Of a stretch of 64,000 bases of DNA, positions 43,984 through 53,574 are shown piece by piece (the stretch's first letter is position 1; every line of letters starts with the position of its first letter). Below the pieces are notes generated by a model. It worked only from the letters and a program-made list of their open reading frames with translations, was not told the DNA's origin and searched no databases. Where the stretch lies: positions 186,001-250,000 of the forward strand of contig NZ_CP047941.1 of the NCBI RefSeq assembly GCF_014279815.1. Reading direction: 5' to 3'. This DNA comes from Synechococcus sp. NOUM97013. GTDB taxonomy: Bacteria > Cyanobacteriota > Cyanobacteriia > PCC-6307 > Cyanobiaceae. A program made the translations under genes and the position numbers.

Positions 43984-45191
43984 TGCGAGAAGCCGTTGAA
44001 CAAGGAATAGACGGAATAAATACCAACGACTGGGCCAGAGATTTCGTTGAGCACGGTGACGGTTGCACTCAAGGGAGATTCTTGGATCGTGATCAGATCA
44101 CCGGCCATGAGCACAGGATTGTTCGGAGCATCGGCGGCGGCCCCTGGGTTGTATCGGAACGTGCGTCGATCGATTTCACCTTCGAGAGTGAAGCGCACGA
44201 ATTCCACCTTGCCCTTAAGCAGGCGGGGGCCTCCGGCCAAAGCAATCGCCTGATTGAGGACACTGCCTTGGGGGATGGTGACACCGCCGGGTGTATTCAC
44301 TCGCCCGCTAACGAATACATTGATGAACTGCGGGCTGAGGTTGGTCTGGCCGGCTTTGAGCAGTTGCTCGCGCATTACCACATTGCTGCGGCCAACGCTC
44401 ACCACGTCACCGTCAAAAAGGCGGATGTTTTGGGATTCGTTGCCTTCGGTGATCAGGGAGAGGAAGTTGAGGTTGGTTCGGATGCGCCCGCCCCCGAGGC
44501 CTTGTGCACGCCTGCGGGTCACCTGCACACGGGCCAGATCGGAATAAGGGGTGACTCCCTGGGCGGTGCGGATCGCGTCGAAGACGGTGGGGAACACGGC
44601 GCCGAAGGTGCTAACGCCACTGCCAGGGTTCGCGCTGACTCCACCGGGAACTTGACCAAGGCTTGGCCTGGTCACCTCTGTCGCGGTGCCCATCTGCAGT
44701 TGCTGGCTTTCAGCTGATGCAGACAGTCGGCTGAGATTGGTCTGACCGCTGAGTGTGTAATACCCCGGCCGCCTTACCGCACCGCCCACATAGATGCGAA
44801 TTGGTCGATACACCACCGGGCGCACAAATAATTGGGGTTCACGCACGTAAGTGCTGAACTGCTGAGTGAGGAAGTAGCGCAGCTCCTCCACCGTTAGACC
44901 TTCTACATAGAGAGCACGCAGGCGCGGCAGATACAAAGTTCCATCTGGGCCAATTGAATAGTTTCCGCTTAGTTCCGGCAGATCCAGTAATTCGATCTGT
45001 AGGCCATCTCCTGGGCCAAGGATGTAAGCGTCGTAGTCGACCTGAGCTCGCTGCTCAAGAGGCAGTAAACGTTCGTTTTGCTGCTGTGTGCCCTGTGCCT
45101 GTACTAGCGGAGCCTGGAGGGTGCACGCAACTCCCGCTATCGCCGTAAGGCGTAGGCAGCGCTGGATTAAGACTGTCGCGGTACGCTTCAT
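43980..45191 (-). CDS. wza: polysaccharide export protein, Wza family
   Basis: Wza-type proteins form the periplasm-to-outside channel for capsule or exopolysaccharide. The 403-residue product has a signal peptide (CLRLTAIAGVACTLQAPLVQA), the Poly_export domain (YILGPGDGLQIELLDLPEL, GPDGTLYLPRL, VRPVVYRPIRIYVGGAV) and further SLBB-type repeats (NVFVSGRVNTPGGVTIPQGS). The cysteine in the signal region does not sit in a convincing lipobox, so lipidation is uncertain. It is the first gene of a three-gene minus-strand operon (wza, wzz-like, barrel-like). A candidate promoter lies about 120 bp upstream. Confidence 0.92.
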   Translation of the reverse strand: MKRTATVLIQRCLRLTAIAGVACTLQAPLVQAQGTQQQNERLLPLEQRAQVDYDAYILGPGDGLQIELLDLPELSGNYSIGPDGTLYLPRLRALYVEGLTVEELRYFLTQQFSTYVREPQLFVRPVVYRPIRIYVGGAVRRPGYYTLSGQTNLSRLSASAESQQLQMGTATEVTRPSLGQVPGGVSANPGSGVSTFGAVFPTVFDAIRTAQGVTPYSDLARVQVTRRRAQGLGGGRIRTNLNFLSLITEGNESQNIRLFDGDVVSVGRSNVVMREQLLKAGQTNLSPQFINVFVSGRVNTPGGVTIPQGSVLNQAIALAGGPRLLKGKVEFVRFTLEGEIDRRTFRYNPGAAADAPNNPVLMAGDLITIQESPLSATVTVLNEISGPVVGIYSVYSLFNGFSQ

Positions 45192-45556
45192 GGCGGGAAC
45201 TTACCCTGAGGAATAACCGGATTCGCTTTCTCAGTGGTCGGGTGCGAGAGTGTCTTGCTTCCTAATGCCTTGTAGCTGCTGGCAAGGAGCTTTTCGCTCA
45301 TAAAACGATTTATTGTAACTTTTTACTATAGCTATGGGTGTGTTTTTCCTGCCCTCCTAAATGTGCTCGGTAAACTTGATATCTTTCGGAAATTAGCTCA
45401 GGGCTTCGCCAGAGCCATGCGAAGCTACTTATTGCAAATCACAGTCGAGACGATTGAGCTCCGCTCCCGTCCACTGTGTTTCAGGCAGCCATGCTGTGCC
45501 TGGGCTTAGTTTCAAAGCCTCCCTCGCTGGCCACCTCCGCCACAACAGCCTCCCAA
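45192..45556 (-). promoter_or_regulatory. gene-free 365-bp region upstream of wza with candidate promoter
   Basis: No convincing gene is present. Reading the minus strand, an AT-rich stretch contains TACAAT (complement of 45312-45317) as a possible -10 element, about 120 bases before the wza ATG, with no good -35 match. The resulting leader would be long. Sequence beyond about 45,480 begins to resemble the decayed gmd gene on the plus strand. Confidence 0.3.
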
Positions 45557-46197
<641 letters not shown>

Positions 46198-46860
46198 TCC
46201 TTTACATATTTTTGTGAATGGTGATTTAAATATGTTGATTTTAATTTGGATATGGTGATCGCCCTCAAGGTTGTCAGCGGTTCCGGCTGACCTTGGTGAC
46301 AATGAGGCAAGGTTCGAAATTATGTATTCGCTTGCAATTGATGACGCTGTATCCTATATGGATTTGGGGCGCAAGTAGCGGCGAGATTTTAGATTATTTT
46401 ATTGCATTACAGTGCGGTTCAAGTTGAATTTGAGCAATTCAGGTGATTGTCTTTCTGTGTTTAGTCTTGCTGATGCCGGTCAAGTTGCTCTTTGATTAAT
46501 AGCTCTTGCTGAAAATTTTCTCGGCAAAAGGTAAAACTTCTCGAAATCAGAAAATTTCAATCTGGCAAGATCATGGACTGCTTTAGCTTTTGCGTGCGAA
46601 TTTATCCGAATGATTTAGAGGCTCGCTTTGGCCGAAAAATCTTTCTGAGATCAAAATTTTCTTACTTTAACTTCTTCAGCCCGCTCAATGTATTTGCATT
46701 TCAACGGGCTGGAGAGATCTGCATTTGTGACTGGCAAGCGCTTCAGGAGTTTAAGATTCAGAACTGTGCTCATAGGGCTCGTTCTTTCGCGAATATCATG
46801 TATTTCAGTATTCTGGCCCCTTAAGATGAGAGATAATTGTAACTTTGTGGAGCCTTTTTC
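46198..46860 (+). other. AT-rich gene-free stretch between the gmd remnant and an ABC transporter
   Basis: This 663-bp interval contains short open frames (for example 46573-46824) whose translations look random. No homologue fragments were recognised. A hairpin with arms CAAGG-TCAGC and GCTGACCTTG (46266-46295, three-base bulge) is present without a T run. The 3' end supplies the ribosome binding site GGAG (46849-46852) for the ABC transporter. It probably holds that operon's promoter; I cannot fix its elements confidently. Confidence 0.5.
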
Positions 46861-48690
46861 GTGCAGTCTGACGAACGAACTGACCGAAGCTCTGTGACAC
46901 TACCTCAGAAATCGGTCTCCCCTTCTTTTGGCACTGTTCAATTGCTAGTGGGGATATGGCGACATCTGAATCGGCGTCGAAAGCTCCAGTTGGGAGCCGC
47001 GTTGCTGTTGATGGTTGCTAGTGGTTTGGCAGAAGTAGGATCTCTAGCGGCAGCTGTTCCATTTTTGGCGGTATTGAGTGATCCAGAACAGCTTTGGCAG
47101 CAACCGGTGGTTCGAAGTTTGTCCATCGGTCTGGGTTTAGAAAGTGCTCAAGCGCTTTTGCTACCGATAACGCTGGGTTTTGGCATTGCGGCGATACTGG
47201 CTGCTGCAATAAGATTAGTGAACGTATGGATTAATGGGAGATTGGCTGCCGCTATTGGTTCTGATCTCAGTTGCGAGGCTTATAAGCGAACTCTGTATCA
47301 GCCTTATGAAGTGCATATGAAGCGCAATAGTAGTGAAGTTATTACTTCGATAACAACTCAGATTGGGCAGACGGTCAGGTCGATTAAGTCCACTCTGCAG
47401 TTGGCTACTTCGGCATTGGTGGCACTGGCGATCCTAGTGGCGCTTTTGGCGGTCGACTGGTCAGTAGCTTGCACGGCTATCTCAGTGTTTGGTTTGGCCT
47501 ATGGCCTGCTTTCTTTCAAGATACGCCGTCGACTGGTAGCTAATAACCATCTTGTTGTGACTGCTAGTGCGGAGCAGCTGAAAGCTTTGCAAGAGGGCCT
47601 AGGAGCTATTCGAGATGTGTTGCTTGATGGCAGCCAGAGCACTTTCTTAGATATTTATCAACGAGCTGATCGGCCAATGCGATTGCGTATTGCCCAGAAC
47701 ACCTTTCTGGGAGTTTTCCCTCGTTATGCTTTCGAGGCGCTGGGGCTGCTTCTCATTGCGTTGCTTGCTTTGTTGCTTAGCTGGAAGCAAAAAAATTCGA
47801 TTTCATTAATTCCACTGTTGGGAACCCTAGCCCTTGGTTCCCAACGTTTGTTGCCAGCTCTACAGCAGATCTATGGAAACTGGGTAGTAATCCGCTCTTT
47901 GAGAGTAAGTGTTGAACAAGTTCTCAAAATACTAAGCCAGCCCATTCCAAGCCATGCTTTTAGGGCAACTTCTCAACCATTGCAGTTGAACCACTCCATA
48001 AAATGTGAGGATTTATGCTTCCGATACAGCCATCATTTACCTTATGTTTTGAAAAATATGAACTTAGAGATTTACCGTGGTGAACGAGTAGGTCTGATTG
48101 GTAGCACTGGTAGCGGTAAGAGTACTCTTGTGGATTTGTTGATGGGACTATTAAATCCAACCTCGGGAAAAATTCTGATTGATGGCTTAGACCTTAACGA
48201 CTCTAAGGAGCCAAGTCGACTTGTCGCTTGGCGTGCTGCGATTGCCCATGTTCCACAGAGTATTTTTTTGGCAGATAGCTCAATTGCTGAGAATATTGCA
48301 TTTGGCATTCCAACGGAGAGTATTGATTTAGCAAAGGTGCGCCATGCAGCTGCTCAGGCTCAGATTGCTAGCTTTATTGAAAGCACATCTGATGGGTATG
48401 ACACCTATGTGGGTGAGCGAGGCGTCAGGTTAAGCGGGGGGCAGAGACAGCGGATTGGTATTGCTCGGGCTCTTTATAAAAAAGCCAGTATAATTTTGTT
48501 TGATGAAGCTACAAGTGCACTTGACTCGTCTACTGAGGAGGAAGTCATGGCTGCATTGGAAGGTTTGTCAAAAGAGATCACAGTGATAATGATTGCTCAT
48601 CGCTTAAGCACCTTGGCTTGTTGCGATCGCGTATTCGAGTTATCAACCAAATCATCGATTCGGGCGACAACTCCTCCTGACATACTTTAG
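46861..48690 (+). CDS. ABC transporter, fused permease and ATP-binding protein
   Basis: A 609-residue exporter half with an N-terminal transmembrane domain (residues 30-340) and an ATPase. The ATPase shows Walker A GSTGSGKSTLVDLLMG, Q-loop HVPQSIFLAD, signature LSGGQRQRIGIARALY, Walker B ILFDEATSALD and the switch His in MIAHRLSTLACC. It resembles transporters beside O-antigen and glycan loci (PglK/Wzk-like flippases of lipid-linked oligosaccharides). GTG at 46861 is preceded by GGAG eight bases upstream. It heads the AT-rich island, so the likely cargo is the lipid-linked product of the genes that follow. Confidence 0.9.
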   Translation: MQSDERTDRSSVTLPQKSVSPSFGTVQLLVGIWRHLNRRRKLQLGAALLLMVASGLAEVGSLAAAVPFLAVLSDPEQLWQQPVVRSLSIGLGLESAQALLLPITLGFGIAAILAAAIRLVNVWINGRLAAAIGSDLSCEAYKRTLYQPYEVHMKRNSSEVITSITTQIGQTVRSIKSTLQLATSALVALAILVALLAVDWSVACTAISVFGLAYGLLSFKIRRRLVANNHLVVTASAEQLKALQEGLGAIRDVLLDGSQSTFLDIYQRADRPMRLRIAQNTFLGVFPRYAFEALGLLLIALLALLLSWKQKNSISLIPLLGTLALGSQRLLPALQQIYGNWVVIRSLRVSVEQVLKILSQPIPSHAFRATSQPLQLNHSIKCEDLCFRYSHHLPYVLKNMNLEIYRGERVGLIGSTGSGKSTLVDLLMGLLNPTSGKILIDGLDLNDSKEPSRLVAWRAAIAHVPQSIFLADSSIAENIAFGIPTESIDLAKVRHAAAQAQIASFIESTSDGYDTYVGERGVRLSGGQRQRIGIARALYKKASIILFDEATSALDSSTEEEVMAALEGLSKEITVIMIAHRLSTLACCDRVFELSTKSSIRATTPPDIL

Positions 48691-48720
48691 CATTATTGAA
48701 TAACTCGGCTATTTTTTAAA

Positions 48721-49491
48721 ATGCAAGCTGTCATTTTGGCTGGTGGCTTGGGCACCCGCCTTTCGGAAGAGACCCATTTGAAACCAAAGCCCATGGTTGA
48801 AGTTGGTGGCAAGCCGATTTTGTGGCATATATTGAAAATTTACAGCCATTTTGGTATAAACGAATTTATAGTGTGTTGTGGATATAAGGGGTATATTATC
48901 AAAGAATACTTTTCAAACTATTTTCTCCATACCAGTGATGTTACCTTTCGCATGGATATTGATAATCATATGGAGGTTCACCATCGTAAGAGTGAACCTT
49001 GGAAGGTCACTTTGGTCGATACTGGCGATCTAAGTCAGACAGGCGGAAGATTGGGACGTGTCAGAGATTATCTCGAAGAAGGTAGTTTCTGTTTTACATA
49101 TGGCGATGGTGTGGCTGATATTGATGTTGCAGCTTCAATTGCTCACCACAATCGAGAAGGACGTGAAGCGACCCTTACCGCAGTGCAACCACCTGGGCGC
49201 TATGGGGCATTGCATTTGGATGGGAATGTTGTTAAGCAGTTTCAAGAGAAGCCTGATGGAGATAATGCGTGGATAAACGGTGGTTTCTTTGTGCTTCAGC
49301 CAAGCGTTTTGGATCGCATCACTCGAGATCACACTTGCTTCGAAACCGATGTCTTGCCTCAGCTCGCTGCTGATGGGCAGTTGAGTGCTTACAGGCATAC
49401 AGGCTTCTGGCAGCCTATGGATACTCTCCGAGATCGAAGTAGACTTGAGGAATTATGGGTGAGCGATGAAGCTCCTTGGAAAATGTGGTGA
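48721..49491 (+). CDS. rfbF: glucose-1-phosphate cytidylyltransferase
   Basis: RfbF makes CDP-glucose from CTP and glucose 1-phosphate, the entry to CDP-linked 6-deoxy and dideoxy sugars. The 256-residue protein shows the nucleotidyltransferase signature VILAGGLGTRLSEETHLKPK, MVEVGGKPILWHILKIYSHFG and TYGDGVADID. Length is typical for RfbF. The next gene (CDP-glucose 4,6-dehydratase) starts within its stop (TGATG), a pairing that is itself diagnostic of the pathway. Confidence 0.95.
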   Translation: MQAVILAGGLGTRLSEETHLKPKPMVEVGGKPILWHILKIYSHFGINEFIVCCGYKGYIIKEYFSNYFLHTSDVTFRMDIDNHMEVHHRKSEPWKVTLVDTGDLSQTGGRLGRVRDYLEEGSFCFTYGDGVADIDVAASIAHHNREGREATLTAVQPPGRYGALHLDGNVVKQFQEKPDGDNAWINGGFFVLQPSVLDRITRDHTCFETDVLPQLAADGQLSAYRHTGFWQPMDTLRDRSRLEELWVSDEAPWKMW

Positions 49492-50588
49492 TGCTAGATA
49501 CTTCGTTTTGGGCAGGTAGACGTGTTTTGCTCACTGGACACACAGGTTTCAAGGGCAGCTGGCTGTCCTTGTGGCTATTGAAACTTGGAGCTGAGGTATG
49601 GGGCTATTCCCTAGCACCGGAGGGACAACGTTCTCTATTCGAGGAGCTTGCTCTTGCTCGAGGCAAGTTGCATCATCAGCTGGGTGATATACGCGACTTA
49701 CAGTCACTACAAGAGGCTGTAAGACAAGCCCAGCCAGAGGTTGTGCTGCATTTGGCAGCGCAACCTCTGGTGCGACGCAGTTATCGAGATCCTTTGGGCA
49801 CATGGGCCACAAATGTGCAGGGTTGCCTGCATTTATTTGAAGCGCTGACTTCTTTGCAGCACCATTGCGTTGTAGTGATGGTTACCACTGATAAAGTGTA
49901 TGCGAATCGCGAATGGGTTTATGGATACCGGGAGGAGGATCGACTTGGAGGACACGACCCTTATAGTGCTAGTAAAGCTGCTGCTGAGCTAGCAATTTCT
50001 AGCTGGCGGGATAGTTTTTGCGGCAGTTGTTTACATCAAACTCCCTTCCTTGCGATAGCTACAGCTCGGTCAGGCAACGTGATCGGTGGTGGCGATTGGG
50101 CGGAAGATCGTGTAGTTCCTGATGCAATGCGTGCTTTAGCTGCCGGTAAACCGATTCCTGTACGCAGCCCCGAAGCAACCCGACCTTGGCAACATGTACT
50201 TGAACCTATAGGAGGCTATTTACTGCTAGCTGAAAAGCTTGCTGCTGTTGGTAGCAGCGATAAATATTTATTCTCTAGCGCCTTTAACTTTGGCCCCCTG
50301 ATAGAAGCTAATAGATCGGTTAGTGAGCTAATAGGATTAATATTACAGACTTGGCCGGGGTGTTGGAATGATCTTTCCGATCCGTCGGCGCCACATGAAG
50401 CTGGAAGACTTCATTTGCAGATTGACAAAGCACACCACCTTCTCAACTGGAGGCCTCGCTGGGATTTTGCTACAGCAGTAGCTCGCACTGTTCACTGGTA
50501 TCGCTCCGTTTACGAAGGAGTCAGCCCTCTACAGTGTTGTTTATCAGACCTCGAAGCTTATCAGCTTGACCCAACCCATGGCTTCTGA
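49491..50588 (+). CDS. rfbG: CDP-glucose 4,6-dehydratase
   Basis: RfbG converts CDP-glucose to CDP-4-keto-6-deoxyglucose. The 365-residue SDR protein has NAD-binding VLLTGHTGFKGSWLSLWLL, LHLAAQPLVRRSYRDP, MVTTDKVYANREWVYGYRE and the Tyr-x-x-x-Lys in HDPYSASKAAAELA. These are all characteristic of RfbG rather than dTDP-glucose dehydratase. ATG at 49491 overlaps the rfbF stop; the frame is open upstream to GTG 49488 and TTG 49476. It overlaps the epimerase gene by 11 bp. Confidence 0.95.
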   Translation: MLDTSFWAGRRVLLTGHTGFKGSWLSLWLLKLGAEVWGYSLAPEGQRSLFEELALARGKLHHQLGDIRDLQSLQEAVRQAQPEVVLHLAAQPLVRRSYRDPLGTWATNVQGCLHLFEALTSLQHHCVVVMVTTDKVYANREWVYGYREEDRLGGHDPYSASKAAAELAISSWRDSFCGSCLHQTPFLAIATARSGNVIGGGDWAEDRVVPDAMRALAAGKPIPVRSPEATRPWQHVLEPIGGYLLLAEKLAAVGSSDKYLFSSAFNFGPLIEANRSVSELIGLILQTWPGCWNDLSDPSAPHEAGRLHLQIDKAHHLLNWRPRWDFATAVARTVHWYRSVYEGVSPLQCCLSDLEAYQLDPTHGF

Positions 50589-51135
50589 GCTGCGGAGAAC
50601 CAAAATTCAAGGTGTTTTCGAGCTCCGAAGCCATGTATTCGTGGATGCACGTGGCTCTTTTTTAAATGCCTTTCGTGCTCAAGAGGAAGCGTTCATAAGC
50701 TCATGGGGGGACCGAGCTATTGCCCAAGTGAATATCAGTCACAATAAGGTTTTGGGCACCATTCGTGGACTGCACTTTCAGGCTGAACCAAATAGTGAAG
50801 CCAAACTGGTGCGCTGTCTTAAGGGCAGAGTTTGGGATGTGGCAGTTGACTTGCGAATTGACTCTCCTAGCTTTGGTCAGTGGCATGCTGTTGAGCTCAG
50901 TCCTGAACTTAGTAATGCTCTTCTTGTGCCTGAGGGGTGCGCCCATGGTTTTCAGGTTATGCAGCCGGATAGCGAACTGTTTTATCTTCACTCCAGTTTC
51001 TGGGTTCCGGAAGCTGAAAAAGGTGTCCGTTGGGATGACCCTCAGCTGGCAATCTCTTGGCCTCTTTCCCCAATGGAAATGAGTGATCGCGACCGTAATT
51101 TACCCTTGATTTCTGACATTCTTCCTCTCTACTAA
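50578..51135 (+). CDS. dTDP-4-dehydrorhamnose 3,5-epimerase-family protein (RfbC-like)
   Basis: The 185-residue cupin-fold protein resembles RmlC/RfbC. VFVDARGSFLNAFR, the catalytic His region GTIRGLHFQAEPNSEAKLVRC, a typical Asp in DVAVDLRIDSPSFGQW, and VPEGCAHGFQVMQPDSELFY are all present. Because it sits between rfbG and a sugar C-methyltransferase, its substrate is probably a CDP-4-keto-6-deoxyhexose rather than a dTDP sugar; this is inference from context. ATG at 50578 lies inside the end of rfbG. An in-frame TTG at 50566 is less likely. Confidence 0.88.
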   Translation: MASELRRTKIQGVFELRSHVFVDARGSFLNAFRAQEEAFISSWGDRAIAQVNISHNKVLGTIRGLHFQAEPNSEAKLVRCLKGRVWDVAVDLRIDSPSFGQWHAVELSPELSNALLVPEGCAHGFQVMQPDSELFYLHSSFWVPEAEKGVRWDDPQLAISWPLSPMEMSDRDRNLPLISDILPLY

Positions 51136-51147
51136 CCTTTCTTTTCT

Positions 51148-52365
51148 ATGGCTTACGCCTGCCGCCACTGCGGATCAGTGTTGGGAGACTCGGACACAGT
51201 TATTGATCTAGGTCACCAGCCACCCAGCAACTCTTACCTCACTACAGAACAGCTGGCTATGCCTGAGGTCACCTACCCTCTTAAAGTCTATGTGTGTCCG
51301 AACTGCTGGTTGGTGCAATTACCTGCTCATGCCTCAGCGGAAGAGTTATTTACTGCTGACTATGCCTATTTTTCAAGCACTTCAAGTAGTTGGTGTGCCC
51401 ACGCAGAGCAGTTTGTGACATTGGCAGTTGAGCGGTTGGATTTAGATCTTACCAGTCATGTTGTGGAGTTGGCTTCGAACGATGGATACCTACTTCAATA
51501 TTTCAAGAAAAAAGGTATTTCATGTTTAGGCATTGAACCAACTCATGCTACGGCAGAGGCCGCTCGAGGAAAAGGCATCGAGACAATCGAGTGTTTTTTT
51601 GGTTTGTCTTTGGCTGAGCAGCTAGAACCTGCAGATCTGGTTGTAGCCAATAATGTGCTAGCTCACGTACCAGATATCAATGATTTTGTGGCTGGTATCG
51701 CACGTTTGCTAAAGATTAACGGGCGTGCTTCAATCGAATTTCCGCATCTTCTGAGGCTACTGATAGGTAATCAATTCGATACGATTTATCATGAGCATTA
51801 TAGCTATTTGTCCCTTCGGATTGTTCAACGTATCGCACATGCAAAGGGAATGGATGTTGTTGATGTTGAGGAATTGCCTACACACGGAGGCAGTCTTCGA
51901 GTATGGCTGGCTCATAAGGGTATTGCGGAGCCCACAGCATCAGTGTTAGCTATATTGCATGCAGAAGCCGAAATAGGCTTAGAACAGCACTCGGCTTACA
52001 GCAATTTTCAGACACGTGCTGAGAGGGCCAAATTCAAGCTTTTGCAATTCTTGCTTGATGCAAAACGTCAGGGTAAGCGAGTGCTTGGATATGGTGCGGC
52101 TGCTAAGGGTAACACCCTGCTGAACTACACCGGTGTCCACGCTGACCTACTAGAATACGTAGGCGATCTTGCAATCAGCAAGCAAAACAAATTTCTTCCA
52201 GGAAGCCATATTCCAGTAATAAGCCCTGAGCAGCTTGCTGCTCAGAAGTTCGACTCACTTCTGGTGTTGCCTTGGAACTTGATTGATGAAGTCACCGAGC
52301 AGTTCCCTCATAAAGAATTAGTTACGGCTATTCCAGATCTCAGGTTTTGCTCGAAACAAGTGTAA
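51148..52365 (+). CDS. sugar C-methyltransferase (TylCIII/NovU-like)
   Basis: The 405-residue protein has the three-part layout of nucleotide-sugar C-methyltransferases. First is an N-terminal zinc-type Cys pair set (YACRHCGSVLGD and YVCPNCWLVQLP) with LGHQPPSNSYLT. Second is a central SAM-binding domain (VVELASNDGYLLQYFKKKG). Third is a C-terminal domain with VLGYGAAAKGNTLLNYTG. The family adds a methyl group to C-3 of 4-keto-6-deoxy sugars. After rfbF, rfbG and an epimerase, the predicted product is a CDP-linked branched 6-deoxyhexose. It starts 12 bp after the epimerase gene. Confidence 0.9.
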   Translation: MAYACRHCGSVLGDSDTVIDLGHQPPSNSYLTTEQLAMPEVTYPLKVYVCPNCWLVQLPAHASAEELFTADYAYFSSTSSSWCAHAEQFVTLAVERLDLDLTSHVVELASNDGYLLQYFKKKGISCLGIEPTHATAEAARGKGIETIECFFGLSLAEQLEPADLVVANNVLAHVPDINDFVAGIARLLKINGRASIEFPHLLRLLIGNQFDTIYHEHYSYLSLRIVQRIAHAKGMDVVDVEELPTHGGSLRVWLAHKGIAEPTASVLAILHAEAEIGLEQHSAYSNFQTRAERAKFKLLQFLLDAKRQGKRVLGYGAAAKGNTLLNYTGVHADLLEYVGDLAISKQNKFLPGSHIPVISPEQLAAQKFDSLLVLPWNLIDEVTEQFPHKELVTAIPDLRFCSKQV

Positions 52366-52434
52366 TGCTCCCAGCTGACCGCCTAGAAGCCTGTTCCTTA
52401 TAATCGTGAGCGAGTAATTTTTTCATTTTGATTT

Positions 52435-53574
52435 ATGTCCCCTCAAATTCCAGTTTTTAAACCACTCATTGAAAAAGAGGAGATCTCAGCTGCTGTTAAA
52501 TCTCTTGAGTTAGGTTGGCTTGGCATGGGTAGTTATGTCCAGCAGTTCGAAAAAGCAGTCGCTGATATATGTAACTTTGCTCCTGACAGTAACAAGTATG
52601 TTGTTGCAGTCAGCACCGGCCATGCTGCATTACACTTATCTCTCCTCATGATTGGAGTCGGTCCTGGCGATGAGGTTATTACTCCGTCCTTCAACAATGC
52701 TGCAGATTTCCAAGCGATCAGAGCATGTGGTGCTGAACCTGTTTTTGTTGATATAGACGAAAACACACTTTGTATTGATCCAACGAAAATTGAAGAGTTA
52801 ATAACTGATAAGACGAGATGCATAATAGCAATGGATTACGATATTTTTATAAGTGACCATGCAGCTTTGGCGGAAATTTCACTTCGTACTGGGATTCCAA
52901 TATTGCATGATGCGGCACATTCATTTGGATCAACTTACAAGGGGCGACCGATCGGCAACCAACACCAATACACAATGTTCAGCTTTGATCCTGTTAAGAC
53001 GATTACGTGTATTGATGGTGGTGCCGTTATTGTAAGTGGGGAGGATGCTCTTAAAAAGCTACAAGCAAAGAGGTTAATTGGTATGACTCAGTCAGCCGCG
53101 CAAATGTACACTAATTCAAGAGCTTGGACATATGATATAGAAGAGTTAGGCTTTCGTTATCATATGCCTAATCTGCATGCGGCAATTGGTGTTTCTCAGA
53201 TTGATAAAATTGATGAGATACGCTACACACGACAGCAGGCTTGCATGCGTTACTACAACGAGTTATCGGTTCTTGATTGGATTGAAGCACCGAAAGGCGA
53301 CTTTAATTCAATCAATCCGTTCTTATATTATGTCAAGGTTCTTAATGGTAAACGTACTGAACTAAGAGAGCATATGAAAAGGTGTGGTGTTGATACAGGT
53401 ATTCACTGGCAGGCCGGTCACAATTTTAGTTTCTTGAAAGAATGTCGCAGGGGGTCGCTCGATGTTACTAACCGAATAGTTGACCAAATTCTTTCATTGC
53501 CATTGCATAGTAAGATGTCTCCACATACACTAGACCAGGTAATCGAATCAGTTCGTTCTTTCAATTGTGGCTAA
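52435..53574 (+). CDS. DegT/DnrJ/EryC1/StrS-family PLP aminotransferase
   Basis: This 379-residue protein is a nucleotide-sugar aminotransferase type enzyme. It has IPVFKPLIEKEEISAAVKS, VAVSTGHAALHLSLLM (PLP phosphate site), PILHDAAHSFGSTYKG and the PLP lysine in FSFDPVKTITCIDGG. Because the Lys is present it should be a true aminotransferase, not the RfbH-type dehydrase in which it is replaced by His. The substrate is probably a keto sugar from this locus. The next gene starts within its last codons (8-bp overlap). From here on the DNA is markedly AT-rich. Confidence 0.9.
   Translation: MSPQIPVFKPLIEKEEISAAVKSLELGWLGMGSYVQQFEKAVADICNFAPDSNKYVVAVSTGHAALHLSLLMIGVGPGDEVITPSFNNAADFQAIRACGAEPVFVDIDENTLCIDPTKIEELITDKTRCIIAMDYDIFISDHAALAEISLRTGIPILHDAAHSFGSTYKGRPIGNQHQYTMFSFDPVKTITCIDGGAVIVSGEDALKKLQAKRLIGMTQSAAQMYTNSRAWTYDIEELGFRYHMPNLHAAIGVSQIDKIDEIRYTRQQACMRYYNELSVLDWIEAPKGDFNSINPFLYYVKVLNGKRTELREHMKRCGVDTGIHWQAGHNFSFLKECRRGSLDVTNRIVDQILSLPLHSKMSPHTLDQVIESVRSFNCG

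Noticed and set aside
43968-44717. 249-codon plus-strand frame opposite wza
   Set aside because: Antisense to conserved Wza motifs and without a recognisable pattern.
46573-46897. Two overlapping short plus-strand frames in the gene-free stretch before the ABC transporter
   Set aside because: Random-looking composition, no good ribosome binding site, overlapping in different frames.
52435-53574. RfbH (CDP-4-keto-6-deoxyglucose 3-dehydrase) identity for the DegT-family protein
   Set aside because: The PLP lysine is present (FSFDPVKTIT), whereas RfbH/E1 enzymes have His at this position, and no iron-sulfur Cys set is visible.
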